A stretch of DNA of 64,000 nucleotides from Paraburkholderia flava (lineage in GTDB: Bacteria > Pseudomonadota > Gammaproteobacteria > Burkholderiales > Burkholderiaceae). The DNA is taken from the NCBI RefSeq assembly GCF_004359985.1, contig NZ_SMRO01000003.1, positions 852,206 to 916,205 on the forward strand, in the 5' to 3' direction. The first letter of the stretch is position 1. Every line of letters begins with the position of its first letter. This document shows, piece by piece, positions 47,450-56,759 of this stretch. Below the pieces are notes generated by a model. The model had not been told where the DNA came from, did no database searches, and saw only the letters and a list, made by a program, of their open reading frames with translations. Both the position numbers and the translations under genes were made by a program.

Positions 47450-48097
47450 TTGGATACGCTGCTACAGTTTGCGAACCTTGTCCTGCACATCGACAAGTTT
47501 CTCGGAATCTTCATTCAACAGTACGGCGCATGGGTGTATGCAGTGCTGTTCCTGATCGTGTTCTGCGAGACCGGCCTCGTCGTGCTGCCGTTTCTGCCGG
47601 GCGATTCGCTGCTGTTCATCGGCGGCGCGTTCTGCGCGACCGGCGAGATGAGCCTCGGTCTGCTGATCGTGCTGCTCGTCGTGGCCGCCGTCACCGGCAA
47701 TACCGTCAACTACCTGATCGGCCGGTCGATCGGCTCGAAGGTGTTCGACTCGCACATCCCGGTGCTGGAACGTTTCCTCGACCGCACCGCGTTGCAGAAG
47801 ACGCACAACTTCTACGAGAAGCACGGCGGCAAGACCATCGTGCTCGCGCGCTTCATTCCGGTCGTGCGGACGTTCGCGCCGTTCGTCGCGGGCGCGTCGC
47901 AGATGACGGTGCGCCGCTTCCAGCTGTTCAACATCGCGGGCGCGCTGTTCTGGGTGCTGCTGCTCGTGCTGCTCGGCTACTTCTTCGGCAACATTCCGTT
48001 TATTCGTCAGTATCTGAATGTGATCGTGCTGGTGGGGATTGGGGCGGCTGTGGTGCCGGTCGTGCTCGGCGCGTTGTGGAAGATGTTTCGGAAGTGA
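47450..48097 (+). CDS. DedA family membrane protein
   Basis: A 215-residue polytopic protein. It has the DedA signature FCETGLVVLPFLPGDSLLFIGG, the NYLIGRSIGSKVF segment and FLDRTALQKTHNFYEKHGGKTIVLARFIPVVRTFAPFVAG, with two Arg typical of membrane-potential-dependent DedA proteins (YqjA/YghB). The family is now linked to polyprenyl-phosphate and phospholipid flipping. The TTG start was chosen since AAAGG lies 8 bases upstream and gives the usual N-terminus; an ATG at 47402 would add 16 residues. Confidence 0.88.
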   Translation: MDTLLQFANLVLHIDKFLGIFIQQYGAWVYAVLFLIVFCETGLVVLPFLPGDSLLFIGGAFCATGEMSLGLLIVLLVVAAVTGNTVNYLIGRSIGSKVFDSHIPVLERFLDRTALQKTHNFYEKHGGKTIVLARFIPVVRTFAPFVAGASQMTVRRFQLFNIAGALFWVLLLVLLGYFFGNIPFIRQYLNVIVLVGIGAAVVPVVLGALWKMFRK

Positions 48098-48248
48098 CGG
48101 TGTGGTGGCACGGGGTGGGCCGCGATAGCGGTTGGCTGGAGGCTTTCGGCCAGACCCGGTGAGTCAGGCGCGGTTGGCGAGACGCGGTCGCTCAGACGCG
48201 ACTGTCCCGGCAAAGCGTGCTCACACGCAATCAGCCTTACCCACAAAA

Positions 48249-48284
48249 CAAAACGGCGTCGCGAACTCTCGCGACGCCGTTTTG
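48249..48284. terminator. Bidirectional terminator between dedA and mscS
   Basis: A 16-bp perfect stem CAAAACGGCGTCGCGA / TCGCGACGCCGTTTTG with a 4-base loop is flanked by TTTTTG on the plus strand and TTTTGTGG on the minus strand. It sits between two convergent genes and can serve both. Confidence 0.9.
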
Positions 48285-48309
48285 TTTTTGCAGAAACGCG
48301 TGACTACGT

Positions 48310-49122
48310 TCAGCTCGCGTTCCGTCGCACGAGCGGCGTTTCCGGCGTCGGATAGCCGGCTTCGCGGAACGTCTCGACGATCGCGCGGTTCGTGTCGAAA
48401 TAGACCTGCCAGTAGTTATCCGTGTGCGTGTAGGGACGCACGCACAGCAGTGGACCTTCGGGCGTGAACGACAGTACCTCGACATCGGGCGCCGGGCTTT
48501 CGACCACGTTCGGAATCTTCGCGATCGCCGCACGCAGCCGCGTCGCTGCATCGAGCGGATCGACGCCGTTCGCGATCTTCGCGGTCAGCTCGACGCGCCG
48601 CACCGGCAGCACGCTGTAGTTCGAGATCGTGTCGGAGAAGATCTTGTTGTTGCCGACGATTGTCGTCACGTTGTCCGGTGTGATGATCGTCGTGCCGAAC
48701 AGACCGAGTTCGTGCACGGTGCCCGTTACGCCGCCGGCCGTGACGAAGTCGCCGACCTTGAACGGCCGCAGCACCTGCATGAAGATGCCCGCCGCGAAGT
48801 GCGCGAGCAGCCCGCCCCACGCAGTGCCGATCGCGAGGCCGAGGCCGGCGAGCAACGCGGCAAATGACGTGGTCTGCACGCCGAACACCTGCAGAATCGC
48901 AAGGACCAGCAGCAGGTTCAGCACCGTCGCGAGAATCGAGCCGAGGTAGTGCGCGAGCGTCGGATCGACACGTCCGTTGCGCGCGAGCATCTTGCGCAGC
49001 AGACCGATCACGAGATTGATCACCCAGCGGCCGATGATCCACAGCGCGATCGCCGCGACCACTTTGGTCCCGAAGTCGATGCCTCGGGTCATCAGGAATG
49101 TGCGTACGGTTTCGAGATCCAC
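48310..49122 (-). CDS. Small-conductance mechanosensitive channel, MscS family
   Basis: A 270-residue channel of E. coli MscS size. Three N-terminal helices end in a Gly/Ala-rich pore helix (LLAGLGLAIGTAWGGLLAHFAAGIFMQVLRPF), followed by the beta domain VGDFVTAGGVTGTVHELGLFGTTIITPDNVTTIVGNNKIF and the alpha/beta C-terminal domain. It opens on membrane tension to release solutes in hypo-osmotic shock. Confidence 0.94.
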   Translation of the reverse strand: MDLETVRTFLMTRGIDFGTKVVAAIALWIIGRWVINLVIGLLRKMLARNGRVDPTLAHYLGSILATVLNLLLVLAILQVFGVQTTSFAALLAGLGLAIGTAWGGLLAHFAAGIFMQVLRPFKVGDFVTAGGVTGTVHELGLFGTTIITPDNVTTIVGNNKIFSDTISNYSVLPVRRVELTAKIANGVDPLDAATRLRAAIAKIPNVVESPAPDVEVLSFTPEGPLLCVRPYTHTDNYWQVYFDTNRAIVETFREAGYPTPETPLVRRNAS

Positions 49123-49411
49123 GTTGTCCTCGCTAGAGTCGGTTGCGTTTGACTGCGTTGCGTTGCGCTTTCTTCCGATACGGCGAACAACTGTGTCGCG
49201 ACGGCAGGAGGATCTCTGCCGCGGATAAGGAGGATTGGGTGCGACTCCCGGAATCCCAGGGAGTTATAGCCGACGCGCGCCGCACGCGCAAGGATCATTC
49301 CCGACGCATCGACGGACGGCCATGCTGTCGACGCGTGTCGATGCATGTGAGGGGAGCAGCGTCGCGTGCGGGATCACGGGTCCGCACGCGACGGATTCCA
49401 GCGGTTGCCGG
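49123..49411. other. Intergenic region with a GC-rich inverted repeat
   Basis: About 290 bases without a gene. It holds the mscS promoter and the 3' flank of the zinc-finger gene. A perfect 11-bp inverted repeat GTCGCGTGCGG / CCGCACGCGAC (49361-49371 and 49382-49392) lies about 20 bases past the zinc-finger gene stop and may act as its 3' hairpin, though no T-tract follows. Confidence 0.45.
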
Positions 49412-50041
49412 TTACGTCGAAGAAGATTCGGACGCGACGCCGAACACCGATTCAAGTGCAAACTCAAGCGCGGTTTCCAATCCTGATTCAAGCATGGGTT
49501 CAAGCGACTGCGGCAGCTCGACCGGTTGCTTGCGCCGGTTGATCCGCGCGCAATACGGACACCACGTGCCGCGACTATGGACGTTGCGCGGCGCCGCCTC
49601 CCACACGTGACCGGCCGCGCATTGCCACGCGAGCTTCGATTCGCAGCCGCTATAGGCGGTGCTGAGACAGCGTCCGCCACGTTGGGCGGCGGCTGCCTGC
49701 ATATCGTCGATGGTGCGGCGCATGCGCAGGTTCGCGCACACGCGGCACCACTTTCCGACGAGAATCAGATGACCCCAGCCGAGCCATTCGTGTCCATGTG
49801 CGCAGCGGAAACGGTACTTCGCCTGCAGCTTCGCGCAGAAGTCGTCGAGGCATTCGCCGCCGCGTGCTTCGGCGGCCGCTTTGAGACGGGCCAGCGCGTT
49901 CGGATCGCGGCGCGGGCGTTTCGGCGCAGGCCTGGTGCAGGACGACGATGTGTCGGACTCGATGATGCCGATCGAGGCTGCGGGCGTATCGCCGCGAGTG
50001 GTGCGAGGCAGGGATGAGAGCGTCGGGGCGGAGCGGGCCAT
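49412..50041 (-). CDS. Tandem treble-clef-like zinc-finger protein
   Basis: A 209-residue protein with two copies of a zinc module. Module 1 has GGECL (61-65), C80-x3-H84 and C99-x2-C102; module 2 has GGRCL (122-126), C141-x3-H145 and C161-x2-C164. Each reads as GGxCL, then W/F-x-C-x2-GH-x-W, then G-x-WC-x2-C. This pattern is known from zinc-ribbon modules beside phage or restriction-type nucleases, but no nuclease domain is present here. The N-terminus (1-50) is Ser/Thr/Pro-rich and the C-terminus acidic (EPMLESGLETALEFALES). DNA or RNA binding is a guess. Confidence 0.7.
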   Translation of the reverse strand: MARSAPTLSSLPRTTRGDTPAASIGIIESDTSSSCTRPAPKRPRRDPNALARLKAAAEARGGECLDDFCAKLQAKYRFRCAHGHEWLGWGHLILVGKWCRVCANLRMRRTIDDMQAAAAQRGGRCLSTAYSGCESKLAWQCAAGHVWEAAPRNVHSRGTWCPYCARINRRKQPVELPQSLEPMLESGLETALEFALESVFGVASESSST

Positions 50042-50350
50042 GAAGCAGAGTTCCTGTGGACTCGCCGGCGAGCGATGCGGACGCGCACCGGCTTGACGGG
50101 TCGAAAGCATTGACGGGACAGCGCGGCACCGACTCCTCGCGACATGGCGGCACGCGACACACGATCGCGCTTCGTGCAGGCGATGATTTCGCCGGCTGGC
50201 CAACGACCAGAGGAGCGGTTCGTCCGTTCCGTTGCAGACTTCGGTGCGGACGAATAGCCGATTCTATGCAGCCGCGATCAGGCAAATCTGAAGTTTTGAA
50301 AACTGCCTATCGCGTGTCATACAGGCAGCGTTGGAGTGCAATTCGATCGA
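50042..50350. other. Intergenic region upstream of the zinc-finger gene
   Basis: About 310 bases with no supportable gene. Open frames here lack ribosome-binding sites and family-like sequence. It must contain the promoter of the minus-strand zinc-finger gene; I see no clear hexamers. Confidence 0.4.
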
Positions 50351-50353
50351 ATC

Positions 50354-50363
50354 TTGACTAGAC
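50354..50363. promoter_or_regulatory. Upstream operator-like site of the NCS1 permease
   Basis: TTGACTAGAC here is the exact inverted partner of GTCTAGTCAA in the downstream site about 99 bases away. Both share a CTAG core of the TTGTCTAGACAA type bound by GntR/HutC regulators. Two matching sites either side of a promoter suggest looping or cooperative repression. Confidence 0.5.
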
Positions 50364-50450
50364 GACGAGCGCATTTTTCGTGGCGCGAAGGCTGGAAAAA
50401 ACACGCCCAAGGTGTGATTGCGCCAGGGTAAATCCCGACCCTCATCAAAC

Positions 50451-50479
50451 TTGTCTAGTCAAATTTGACCGAATACAGT
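50451..50479 (+). promoter_or_regulatory. Promoter with embedded operator for the NCS1 permease
   Basis: TTGTCT (50451-50456) and TACAGT (50474-50479) are spaced by 17 bases. The -35 box is inside TTGTCTAGTCAA (50451-50462), a near-palindrome with a CTAG core; TCAAATTTGA (50459-50468) is a second, perfect palindrome in the spacer. Transcription would begin near 50486. Confidence 0.5.
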
Positions 50480-50533
50480 CATCTCGAAATCGACGAAATC
50501 GACGACCCTGACGAAACCAAGGACTCAACAAGA

Positions 50534-52000
50534 ATGGCTGCTCCCAACCCAGGCGCGCCGACGCGTAGCGCCGTTGAACGTCGGACGATCGACTACATTC
50601 CCGATGCCGAACGCCACGGCAATCCGCTGAGCCAGTTCACGCTGTGGCTCGCCGCGAACCTGCAGATCACCGCGATCGTCACCGGCGCACTCGCGGTCGT
50701 GCTGGGCCGCGACGTGTTCTGGTCGTTGATCGGCCTCTTGATCGGACAGGTGCTCGGCGGCGCGGTGATGGCGTTGCACGGCGCGCAGGGACCGCAACTC
50801 GGCCTGCCGCAGATGATCTCGAGTCGCGTGCAGTTCGGCGTGTACGGCGCGGTGATTCCGATCGTGCTGGTGTGCCTGATGTACGTCGGGTTCTCGGCGA
50901 GCGGCACGGTGCTCGCGGGCCAGGCCGTCGCGCAGTTGCTGCACGTCGGCGACGAAGCCGGCATCGTGCTGTTCACCGCCGTCATCGTCGCGTTCACCGT
51001 GTTCGGCTACCGGCTGATTCATCGCGTGGGACGTATCGCGAGTGTCGTCGGCGTGGTGGCGTTCGTGTATCTGTTCGCGCAGTTGCTCACCGGCAACGAC
51101 GTCGGCGCGTTGCTCGCGAATCGCCATTTCACGGTCAGCAGTTTTCTGCTCGCGATCTCGCTGTCGGCATCGTGGCAGATCGCGTTCGGCCCGTACGTCG
51201 CGGACTATTCGCGCTATCTGCCGCGCAGCACGTCCGCACGCAAGACCTTCTGGCTGATCGGCGCAGGCTCGGTGCTCGGCGCGCAGACGTCGATGACGTT
51301 CGGCGTGTTCGCGGCCGCGCTCGCCGGCGCGCGTTTCTCGGGACACGAAGTGTCGTTCGTCGTCGGACTCGGTGCGAGCGGTGCGATCGCGGCGCTGCTG
51401 TACTTCGCGATCGCGTTCGGCAAGATCACGATCACCACGCTCAACGCGTACGGCAGCGTGATGTCGATTGCGACGATCGTCAGCGGCTTTCGCGGCGACA
51501 ACCGTTTCTCGCAGCGCGGCCGGCTCGTCTACGTGATCGTGATGATCGGCGCGGCGATGTGGCTCGCGCTTGCAGGGCGTCACGCGTTCCTGAAGGAGTT
51601 CTCATCGTTCATCCTGTTCCTGCTCGCGTTCTTCACGCCGTGGAGCGCGATCAATCTGGTCGACTACTACTTCATCACGCGCGACCGCTACGACGTGCCC
51701 GCGCTGTACGACCCGAACGGCCGCTATGGACGCTGGAACGCGACCGGCATCACGATCTATGTGATCGGCGTGCTGGTGCAACTGCCGTTCATCTCGAGCG
51801 GGTTCTATACGGGGCCGTTCGTCGACCGGCTCGGCGGGACGGATATTTCGTGGATCGTCGGACTCGTGGTGCCGGCGCTGCTGTACTTCTTCATCGCACG
51901 TCGCTCGGTGTCGCGGGCGCCCGACCATCTGATCCTGCCGCGCGACGATGCTCCTGCGTCGGCTCGACAGAGCGAACGAACGGAAGCGGTTTCGAAGTAG
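50534..52000 (+). CDS. NCS1 family nucleobase:cation symporter (cytosine/purine permease)
   Basis: A 488-residue permease with about twelve hydrophobic helices. The N-terminal IDYIPDAERHGNPLSQFTLWLAANLQ and the GGAVMALHGAQGPQLGLPQMISSRVQFG segment are hallmarks of the cytosine/purine/hydantoin/allantoin permease family. It imports a nucleobase or related compound with a cation; the substrate is not assigned. The ATG was chosen because the likely transcription start lies downstream of the alternative TTG at 50465; AAGGA precedes this ATG by 10 bases. No catabolic enzyme or regulator is adjacent. Confidence 0.85.
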   Translation: MAAPNPGAPTRSAVERRTIDYIPDAERHGNPLSQFTLWLAANLQITAIVTGALAVVLGRDVFWSLIGLLIGQVLGGAVMALHGAQGPQLGLPQMISSRVQFGVYGAVIPIVLVCLMYVGFSASGTVLAGQAVAQLLHVGDEAGIVLFTAVIVAFTVFGYRLIHRVGRIASVVGVVAFVYLFAQLLTGNDVGALLANRHFTVSSFLLAISLSASWQIAFGPYVADYSRYLPRSTSARKTFWLIGAGSVLGAQTSMTFGVFAAALAGARFSGHEVSFVVGLGASGAIAALLYFAIAFGKITITTLNAYGSVMSIATIVSGFRGDNRFSQRGRLVYVIVMIGAAMWLALAGRHAFLKEFSSFILFLLAFFTPWSAINLVDYYFITRDRYDVPALYDPNGRYGRWNATGITIYVIGVLVQLPFISSGFYTGPFVDRLGGTDISWIVGLVVPALLYFFIARRSVSRAPDHLILPRDDAPASARQSERTEAVSK

Positions 52001-52321
52001 CAACGAAGTAGCGAGTGACGCGCACGACCCCGAACCGCAGCGAACAGACCGCGACGCGCATCATCTGCCGGGTTTATTCCTCAGAACGCAGCGCGCGATG
52101 CGGTAGAAACAGCCGCATCGCAGACAATTCACCGGTCAATTGTGCTGAACAGCCGTGTAGCAGGCTCGACGCGACTTGTGCAAGGCGCCCCGCTTGGGTT
52201 ACGGTATGTGCGGGCGGCCCCTGTGTCCGCGCAATTGCCCACCCATACTGGCATTGCGGGGATGTGAACAGGGGACCGGTATCGCATCGCGATCGAATTG
52301 CACGACTCTCACGGAGACTCC
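52001..52321. other. Intergenic region upstream of the HU-like gene
   Basis: About 320 bases without a supportable gene. TTGTGC and TACGGT near 52178-52207 are 18 bases apart and may form a weak promoter for the HU-like gene. Nothing else is recognised. Confidence 0.35.
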
Positions 52322-52603
52322 ATGAACAAGCAGGAATTGATCGACGCCGTTGCGGCATCCACGGGTGCAAGCAAGGCTGCGACAGGCGAAGCGATCGAAG
52401 CGGTTATCGACGCGATCACGCAGGCAGTCGCATCGGGCGACGGCGTACAGCTCGTCGGCTTCGGTTCTTTCACGCAGGGCTCGCGTGCCGCGCGCACCGG
52501 GCGCAATCCGGCCACCGGCGCGGCCATTGCCATCGCCGCGGCGAAGACGGTGAAGTTCACGCCGGGCAAGGCATTCAAGGATGTCGTGAACAGCCAGTCC
52601 TGA
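52322..52603 (+). CDS. HU family DNA-binding protein
   Basis: A 93-residue HU/IHF-fold protein: [36 protein letters not shown] forms the helical base and [30 protein letters not shown] includes the DNA-binding arm with its Pro. GGAGA precedes the ATG. It is 10 bases upstream of otsA, so the two are co-transcribed. It is probably an extra HU paralogue rather than the main hupB, because of this unusual partner. Confidence 0.93.
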   Translation: MNKQELIDAVAASTGASKAATGEAIEAVIDAITQAVASGDGVQLVGFGSFTQGSRAARTGRNPATGAAIAIAAAKTVKFTPGKAFKDVVNSQS

Positions 52604-52613
52604 GCCGCTTCAC

Positions 52614-54011
52614 ATGAGTCGTCTGGTTGTCGTTTCGAACCGCACCGCCGATCCGCGCAAGACCGCGGCGGGCGGTCTGGCGGTGGCGGTCCGTGAAAGT
52701 CTGCAGGAGACTGGCGGACTATGGTTCGGCTGGAGCGGAAAAATCCACGGCGAGACGGAAGGCGCCGCCGGACAATCCGACGTGCGCATGCAGACCATGG
52801 GCCGCGTCACGCTCGCCACGCTCGATCTCGATCAACGCGACTACGACACTTACTACCTCGGCTACGCGAACGATGTGCTGTGGCCGGTGTTTCACTACCG
52901 GCTCGATCTCGCGAACTTCGACGTACGCTTCGCGGCGGGCTACCGTCGCGTCAACCAGCTCTTCGCGCGCAAGTTGATGCCGCTGCTGCGGCCCGACGAT
53001 CTGATCTGGGTTCACGACTATCATCTGATCCCGCTCGCCGCCGAACTGCGCGCGATGGGCTGCACGAACCGTATCGGTTTCTTCCTGCATATCCCGATGC
53101 CGCCGCCGTTGATCATGGCGGCCATCCCCGAACACGAGTGGTTGATGCGCTCGCTGTTCGCCTATGACCTCGTCGGTTTTCAGGCGGAAGCCGACGTCAC
53201 GCATTTCGCGCATTACGTCGAATCCGAAGCCCACGCGAGTCGTCTTGAGCACGGCCGTCTGCGCGCATTCGATCGCACGCTGCGGGTCGGTGCGTATCCG
53301 ATCGGTATCGACGTCGACGAATTCGCCGGACTCGCGCAAGGCAAGGATGGACGCGAGATGTTCGCGCGCATGCGCGAAGAGTATTCGCGGCGTCGCTTGC
53401 TGATCGGCGTCGACCGGCTCGATTATTCGAAGGGTTTGCCGCAGCGTGTGCACGCGTTTCGCGAACTGCTTGCGCAGTATCCCGAGAATCACAACAGCGC
53501 GACGCTGATCCAGATCGCGTCGCCGAGCCGCGAGGACGTCGGCGCGTACGACGATCTGCGTCGGCAGATGGACAGCCTGTGCGGCGAGATCAACGGCGAC
53601 TACGGCGAACTCGACTGGATGCCGGTGCGCTACATCCACCGCAACGTGGCGCGCAAGCGTCTGCCTGGGCTGTATCGCGCGAGCCGTGTCGCGCTCGTCA
53701 CGCCGTTGCGCGACGGCATGAACCTCGTCGCGAAGGAATTCATCGCCGCGCAGGATCCGGCCGATCCGGGCATGCTCGTGCTGTCCCGCTTCGCCGGCGC
53801 GGCCGAGCAGTTGAAGGACGCGCTGCTGGTGAATCCCTACGATACGCAGGGCACCGCGCAGGCCATCCAGCGCGCGCTGACGATGCCGCAGGACGAACGC
53901 ATCAACCGGCACGAACGGTTAATGAAGCGGATCCGCGAGCAGGACGTGCACTGGTGGTGTTCGAGTTTTCTCGAAGCGCTTGAGCAGACGGGCGAGGAGC
54001 CGGCGCACTGA
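52614..54011 (+). CDS. otsA: Trehalose-6-phosphate synthase
   Basis: A 465-residue GT20 glycosyltransferase joining UDP-glucose and glucose-6-phosphate. It shows the N-terminal [11 protein letters not shown] loop, [23 protein letters not shown], and [18 protein letters not shown] with the Arg and Lys that hold UDP-glucose phosphate. No trehalose-phosphate phosphatase (otsB) is next to it. Trehalose protects against osmotic and desiccation stress. Confidence 0.95.
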   Translation: MSRLVVVSNRTADPRKTAAGGLAVAVRESLQETGGLWFGWSGKIHGETEGAAGQSDVRMQTMGRVTLATLDLDQRDYDTYYLGYANDVLWPVFHYRLDLANFDVRFAAGYRRVNQLFARKLMPLLRPDDLIWVHDYHLIPLAAELRAMGCTNRIGFFLHIPMPPPLIMAAIPEHEWLMRSLFAYDLVGFQAEADVTHFAHYVESEAHASRLEHGRLRAFDRTLRVGAYPIGIDVDEFAGLAQGKDGREMFARMREEYSRRRLLIGVDRLDYSKGLPQRVHAFRELLAQYPENHNSATLIQIASPSREDVGAYDDLRRQMDSLCGEINGDYGELDWMPVRYIHRNVARKRLPGLYRASRVALVTPLRDGMNLVAKEFIAAQDPADPGMLVLSRFAGAAEQLKDALLVNPYDTQGTAQAIQRALTMPQDERINRHERLMKRIREQDVHWWCSSFLEALEQTGEEPAH

Positions 54012-54120
54012 CAGCGTGCTAGCCTGGCGATGCAGGCTTCATGTGCTAACGATGTTCTGCTCAAGCGGACGTTCGCCGATGCGCGAAGCCCGCTCGCAAA
54101 CGTCGCGCTCAATTGCAGGC

Positions 54121-54489
54121 TCAAGCCTCGGGCTTGTGACAAACCAGCTCGACGTTGTGCCCATCCGGATCGATCACGAACGCCGCGTAGTAGTTCGCGT
54201 GATAGCGCGGCCGCAGACCGGGCCCACCGTTGTCCTTGCCGCCGGCCTCTAACGCCGCGCGATAGAAAGCATCGACCTGCTGACGATTTTCCGCGACGAA
54301 CGCCAGGTGAAGACGGGCGGGCTTCTCGTCGGTCGGGAACAGGCACAACGAAGTCTTGCCGTCCGCACTCATTTCGATGCCAAGCGACCCCTCCTGCACC
54401 ACAGCCATACCGATCGGCTCGAACGCCTTCAGAAAAAACGTCTTGCTCGCTTCATAGTTGCTGACGCCGAATACGACGTGGTCAAACAT
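54121..54489 (-). CDS. VOC family (glyoxalase-like) protein
   Basis: A 122-residue single VOC fold. It begins MFDHVVFGVSNYEASKTFF, with the metal-site His near residue 4, and ends YYAAFVIDPDGHNVELVCHKPE, with the metal-site Glu. A perfect AGGAGG site stands 7-8 bases before the ATG. Members include glyoxalase I, dioxygenases and resistance proteins; the function here is not assigned. It is convergent with otsA. Confidence 0.85.
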   Translation of the reverse strand: MFDHVVFGVSNYEASKTFFLKAFEPIGMAVVQEGSLGIEMSADGKTSLCLFPTDEKPARLHLAFVAENRQQVDAFYRAALEAGGKDNGGPGLRPRYHANYYAAFVIDPDGHNVELVCHKPEA

Positions 54490-54770
54490 AAGTTCTCCTC
54501 CTGTTCGAATCGTGTTTCGTTCTGGTTCTCGACGATTGAGCGGGTTCCATCGTTCTCCGCAGACGTCACTATAGCGTTCGCCACAAGCTCGTAACGCGCT
54601 CACTTCGTAGTTCATCGCCTCAGACAGACCGGTACAACCCGTCCGCTGACATCGCCCCGTCACACAAGGCCGAATAATGGACGAAGCCGCATTGTTCGCA
54701 GTGCGGTTCGCGCAGCCGCAGCCGCTCATGCGTGCGCGTCCTTTCGCCACCCCACGACGAGAACGCTCAC

Positions 54771-56468
54771 ATGTCCAACGATAAAGACTCCGACGCGCAG
54801 GCAGCCGAACTGGCCGCCGCCGTCTCGCGCCGCGGCTTCCTGAAGCTCGCCGGCGCATCCGGCTTCGCCACCGCCACTGGTGCGCTCGCTTCGGCGAGCC
54901 GTGCCGCCACCGGCGCGGCAATGACTGCACCGGATGGCACACCTGAACAGATCCACATGACGTGGGGCAGCGACCCCACGCGCGAGGTCGTGATCTCGTG
55001 GGTCACGCTCGCGCAATCGACGAATCCGCGCATCCGCATCTCCGGACCGGGCGAGCAGCATCGCACCGTGCACGGCGTGCAGCGCACCTATACCGACGGC
55101 CTGAACGGCGAAGTCGTGTTCGCGTACCACGCGCGCGTGCATGACCTGAAGCCGGCGACGCGCTACGAGTACGAAGTCACCGCCGACAACGACAGCAATG
55201 CCGCGCGTCCGTTTTCGGCGAGCTTCGAAACCGCGCCGCGCGGCCGTGCGCCGTTTCGCTGGACCAGCTACGGCGATCTCGCGACACCGAACACCGCGTG
55301 GGTGCTGTCGTATCCGCAGAGTCGTTTCGCGGTGCAGGCCGTCGAGCAGTTCGAGCCGCTGTTCCATCTGCTGAACGGCGACCTTTGCTACGCGAACCTG
55401 AACCCGACGCATCAACCGGACGTGTGGCGCGACTTCGGCAACAACAACCAGACGTCGGCGGCGAACCGTCCGTGGATGCCGTGCCCCGGCAATCACGAGA
55501 TCGAGTTTCACAACGGACCGCAGGGGATCGATTCGTATCTCACGCGCTATATGCTGCCCGAGAACGGCACGCACTTTCCGGGTCGCTGGTATAGCTTCCG
55601 CGTGAGCTCGGTGCTGTTCGTGTCGCTCGATGCGGACGACGTCGTCTATCAGGACGGTGCCGCGTTCGTCGCCGGGCCTGCGCCGTTCGTTCCTGCCGCG
55701 AGCACCGGTCATTCGCCGATCGAGCCGGGCACGTCGTTCTACGTGCGCGGCTACAGCCACGGCGAACAGACGCGCTGGCTCGAGGAAACGCTGCGCCGCG
55801 CGTCGTGCGACGACGACATCGACTGGATCGTCGTACAGATGCACCAGGACGCACTCAGTTCGTCGACCGGCAATGGCTCGGACAAGGGCATCCGCGAAGC
55901 GTGGCTGCCGCTGTTCGATCGATACGGCGTCGACCTTGTGTTGTGCGGCCACGATCACGACTACGAGCGCAGCTATCCGGTGCGCGGGTGCAATCATCAT
56001 GCGGGCGTCGATGCGACGACGGGTGCGGTGGTGGACACGCTGCAGCCGCGTCCGGTTGTCACCAGCGATCCGCCGAATGCGACGTTCGACACGAGCCGCG
56101 GCACGATCCACCTGATACTCGGCGGTGGCGGCACCAGCGCGCCGCTCGACACGTACGGCAACGATACGGCCACCGGCATTGCGCAGGCGAAGGTGTTCAC
56201 GAAGCCGAACCGTCCGATCCCCGGGACGAGCCCGAACACGTTCGTGCGCAATAACGCCGACGCGCTCGAAGACGCGATCTGGTCCGCGCGGCGCGACACC
56301 GGCACGGGTTACGGCATCGCGGTGTTCGATCACGACCCCGGTCACGCGGGCGGCAAGACGACGATCACGATGAACTACTATCACGCGCCCGGTGCGGACA
56401 AGACGCCGACGTCGACGTATGAGCTGTTCGAGACGGTTGTGCTGACGAAGGATCGACACCGCCGCTAG
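54771..56468 (+). CDS. Tat-exported purple acid phosphatase-like metallophosphoesterase
   Basis: A 565-residue protein with a twin-arginine signal (S19-R20-R21-G-F-L-K). An N-terminal fibronectin-like domain (QIHMTWGSDPTREVVISWVT to TRYEYEV) precedes the phosphoesterase. The metal-binding blocks appear in order: SYGDLAT, LLNGDLCYAN, CPGNHE, VQMHQDA and LCGHDHDYERSYP. The Tyr in GDLCY fits the Fe-tyrosinate of purple acid phosphatases. It should release phosphate from organic esters in the periplasm. Pho-type control is likely but no Pho box was found. Confidence 0.88.
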   Translation: MSNDKDSDAQAAELAAAVSRRGFLKLAGASGFATATGALASASRAATGAAMTAPDGTPEQIHMTWGSDPTREVVISWVTLAQSTNPRIRISGPGEQHRTVHGVQRTYTDGLNGEVVFAYHARVHDLKPATRYEYEVTADNDSNAARPFSASFETAPRGRAPFRWTSYGDLATPNTAWVLSYPQSRFAVQAVEQFEPLFHLLNGDLCYANLNPTHQPDVWRDFGNNNQTSAANRPWMPCPGNHEIEFHNGPQGIDSYLTRYMLPENGTHFPGRWYSFRVSSVLFVSLDADDVVYQDGAAFVAGPAPFVPAASTGHSPIEPGTSFYVRGYSHGEQTRWLEETLRRASCDDDIDWIVVQMHQDALSSSTGNGSDKGIREAWLPLFDRYGVDLVLCGHDHDYERSYPVRGCNHHAGVDATTGAVVDTLQPRPVVTSDPPNATFDTSRGTIHLILGGGGTSAPLDTYGNDTATGIAQAKVFTKPNRPIPGTSPNTFVRNNADALEDAIWSARRDTGTGYGIAVFDHDPGHAGGKTTITMNYYHAPGADKTPTSTYELFETVVLTKDRHRR

Positions 56469-56510
56469 ACGCGCGCCACGCTGTTCAAAAAAGCCTGCCT
56501 CTATAAGCGT

Positions 56511-56547
56511 TAAAACCGCCCCGTCCCGATGGACGGTGGCGGTTTTT
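56511..56547 (+). terminator. Terminator after the phosphatase gene
   Basis: AAAACCGCC and GGCGGTTTTT form the outer stem and CCGTCC/GGACGG the inner stem around CGAT, ending in TTTTT, about 42 bases past the stop. Confidence 0.85.
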
Positions 56548-56759
56548 CGCGCTTAGCGAAGCGCTCAAAACATACACCGTGTTTCGCATGTTTCGACATG
56601 CAAGTGAAATACCCCGACGACACAATTTGCGCGCTACGTGACGGGAAAAAGCGGACTAAAGCTTTAAAACGAAGTCCGTAGCGATGCGTTCGACGATCCC
56701 AATTCCTCTCCTCCACATTACGTACGCAACGCAGATTGCGTGCTTCATCGGGGTGTCTC

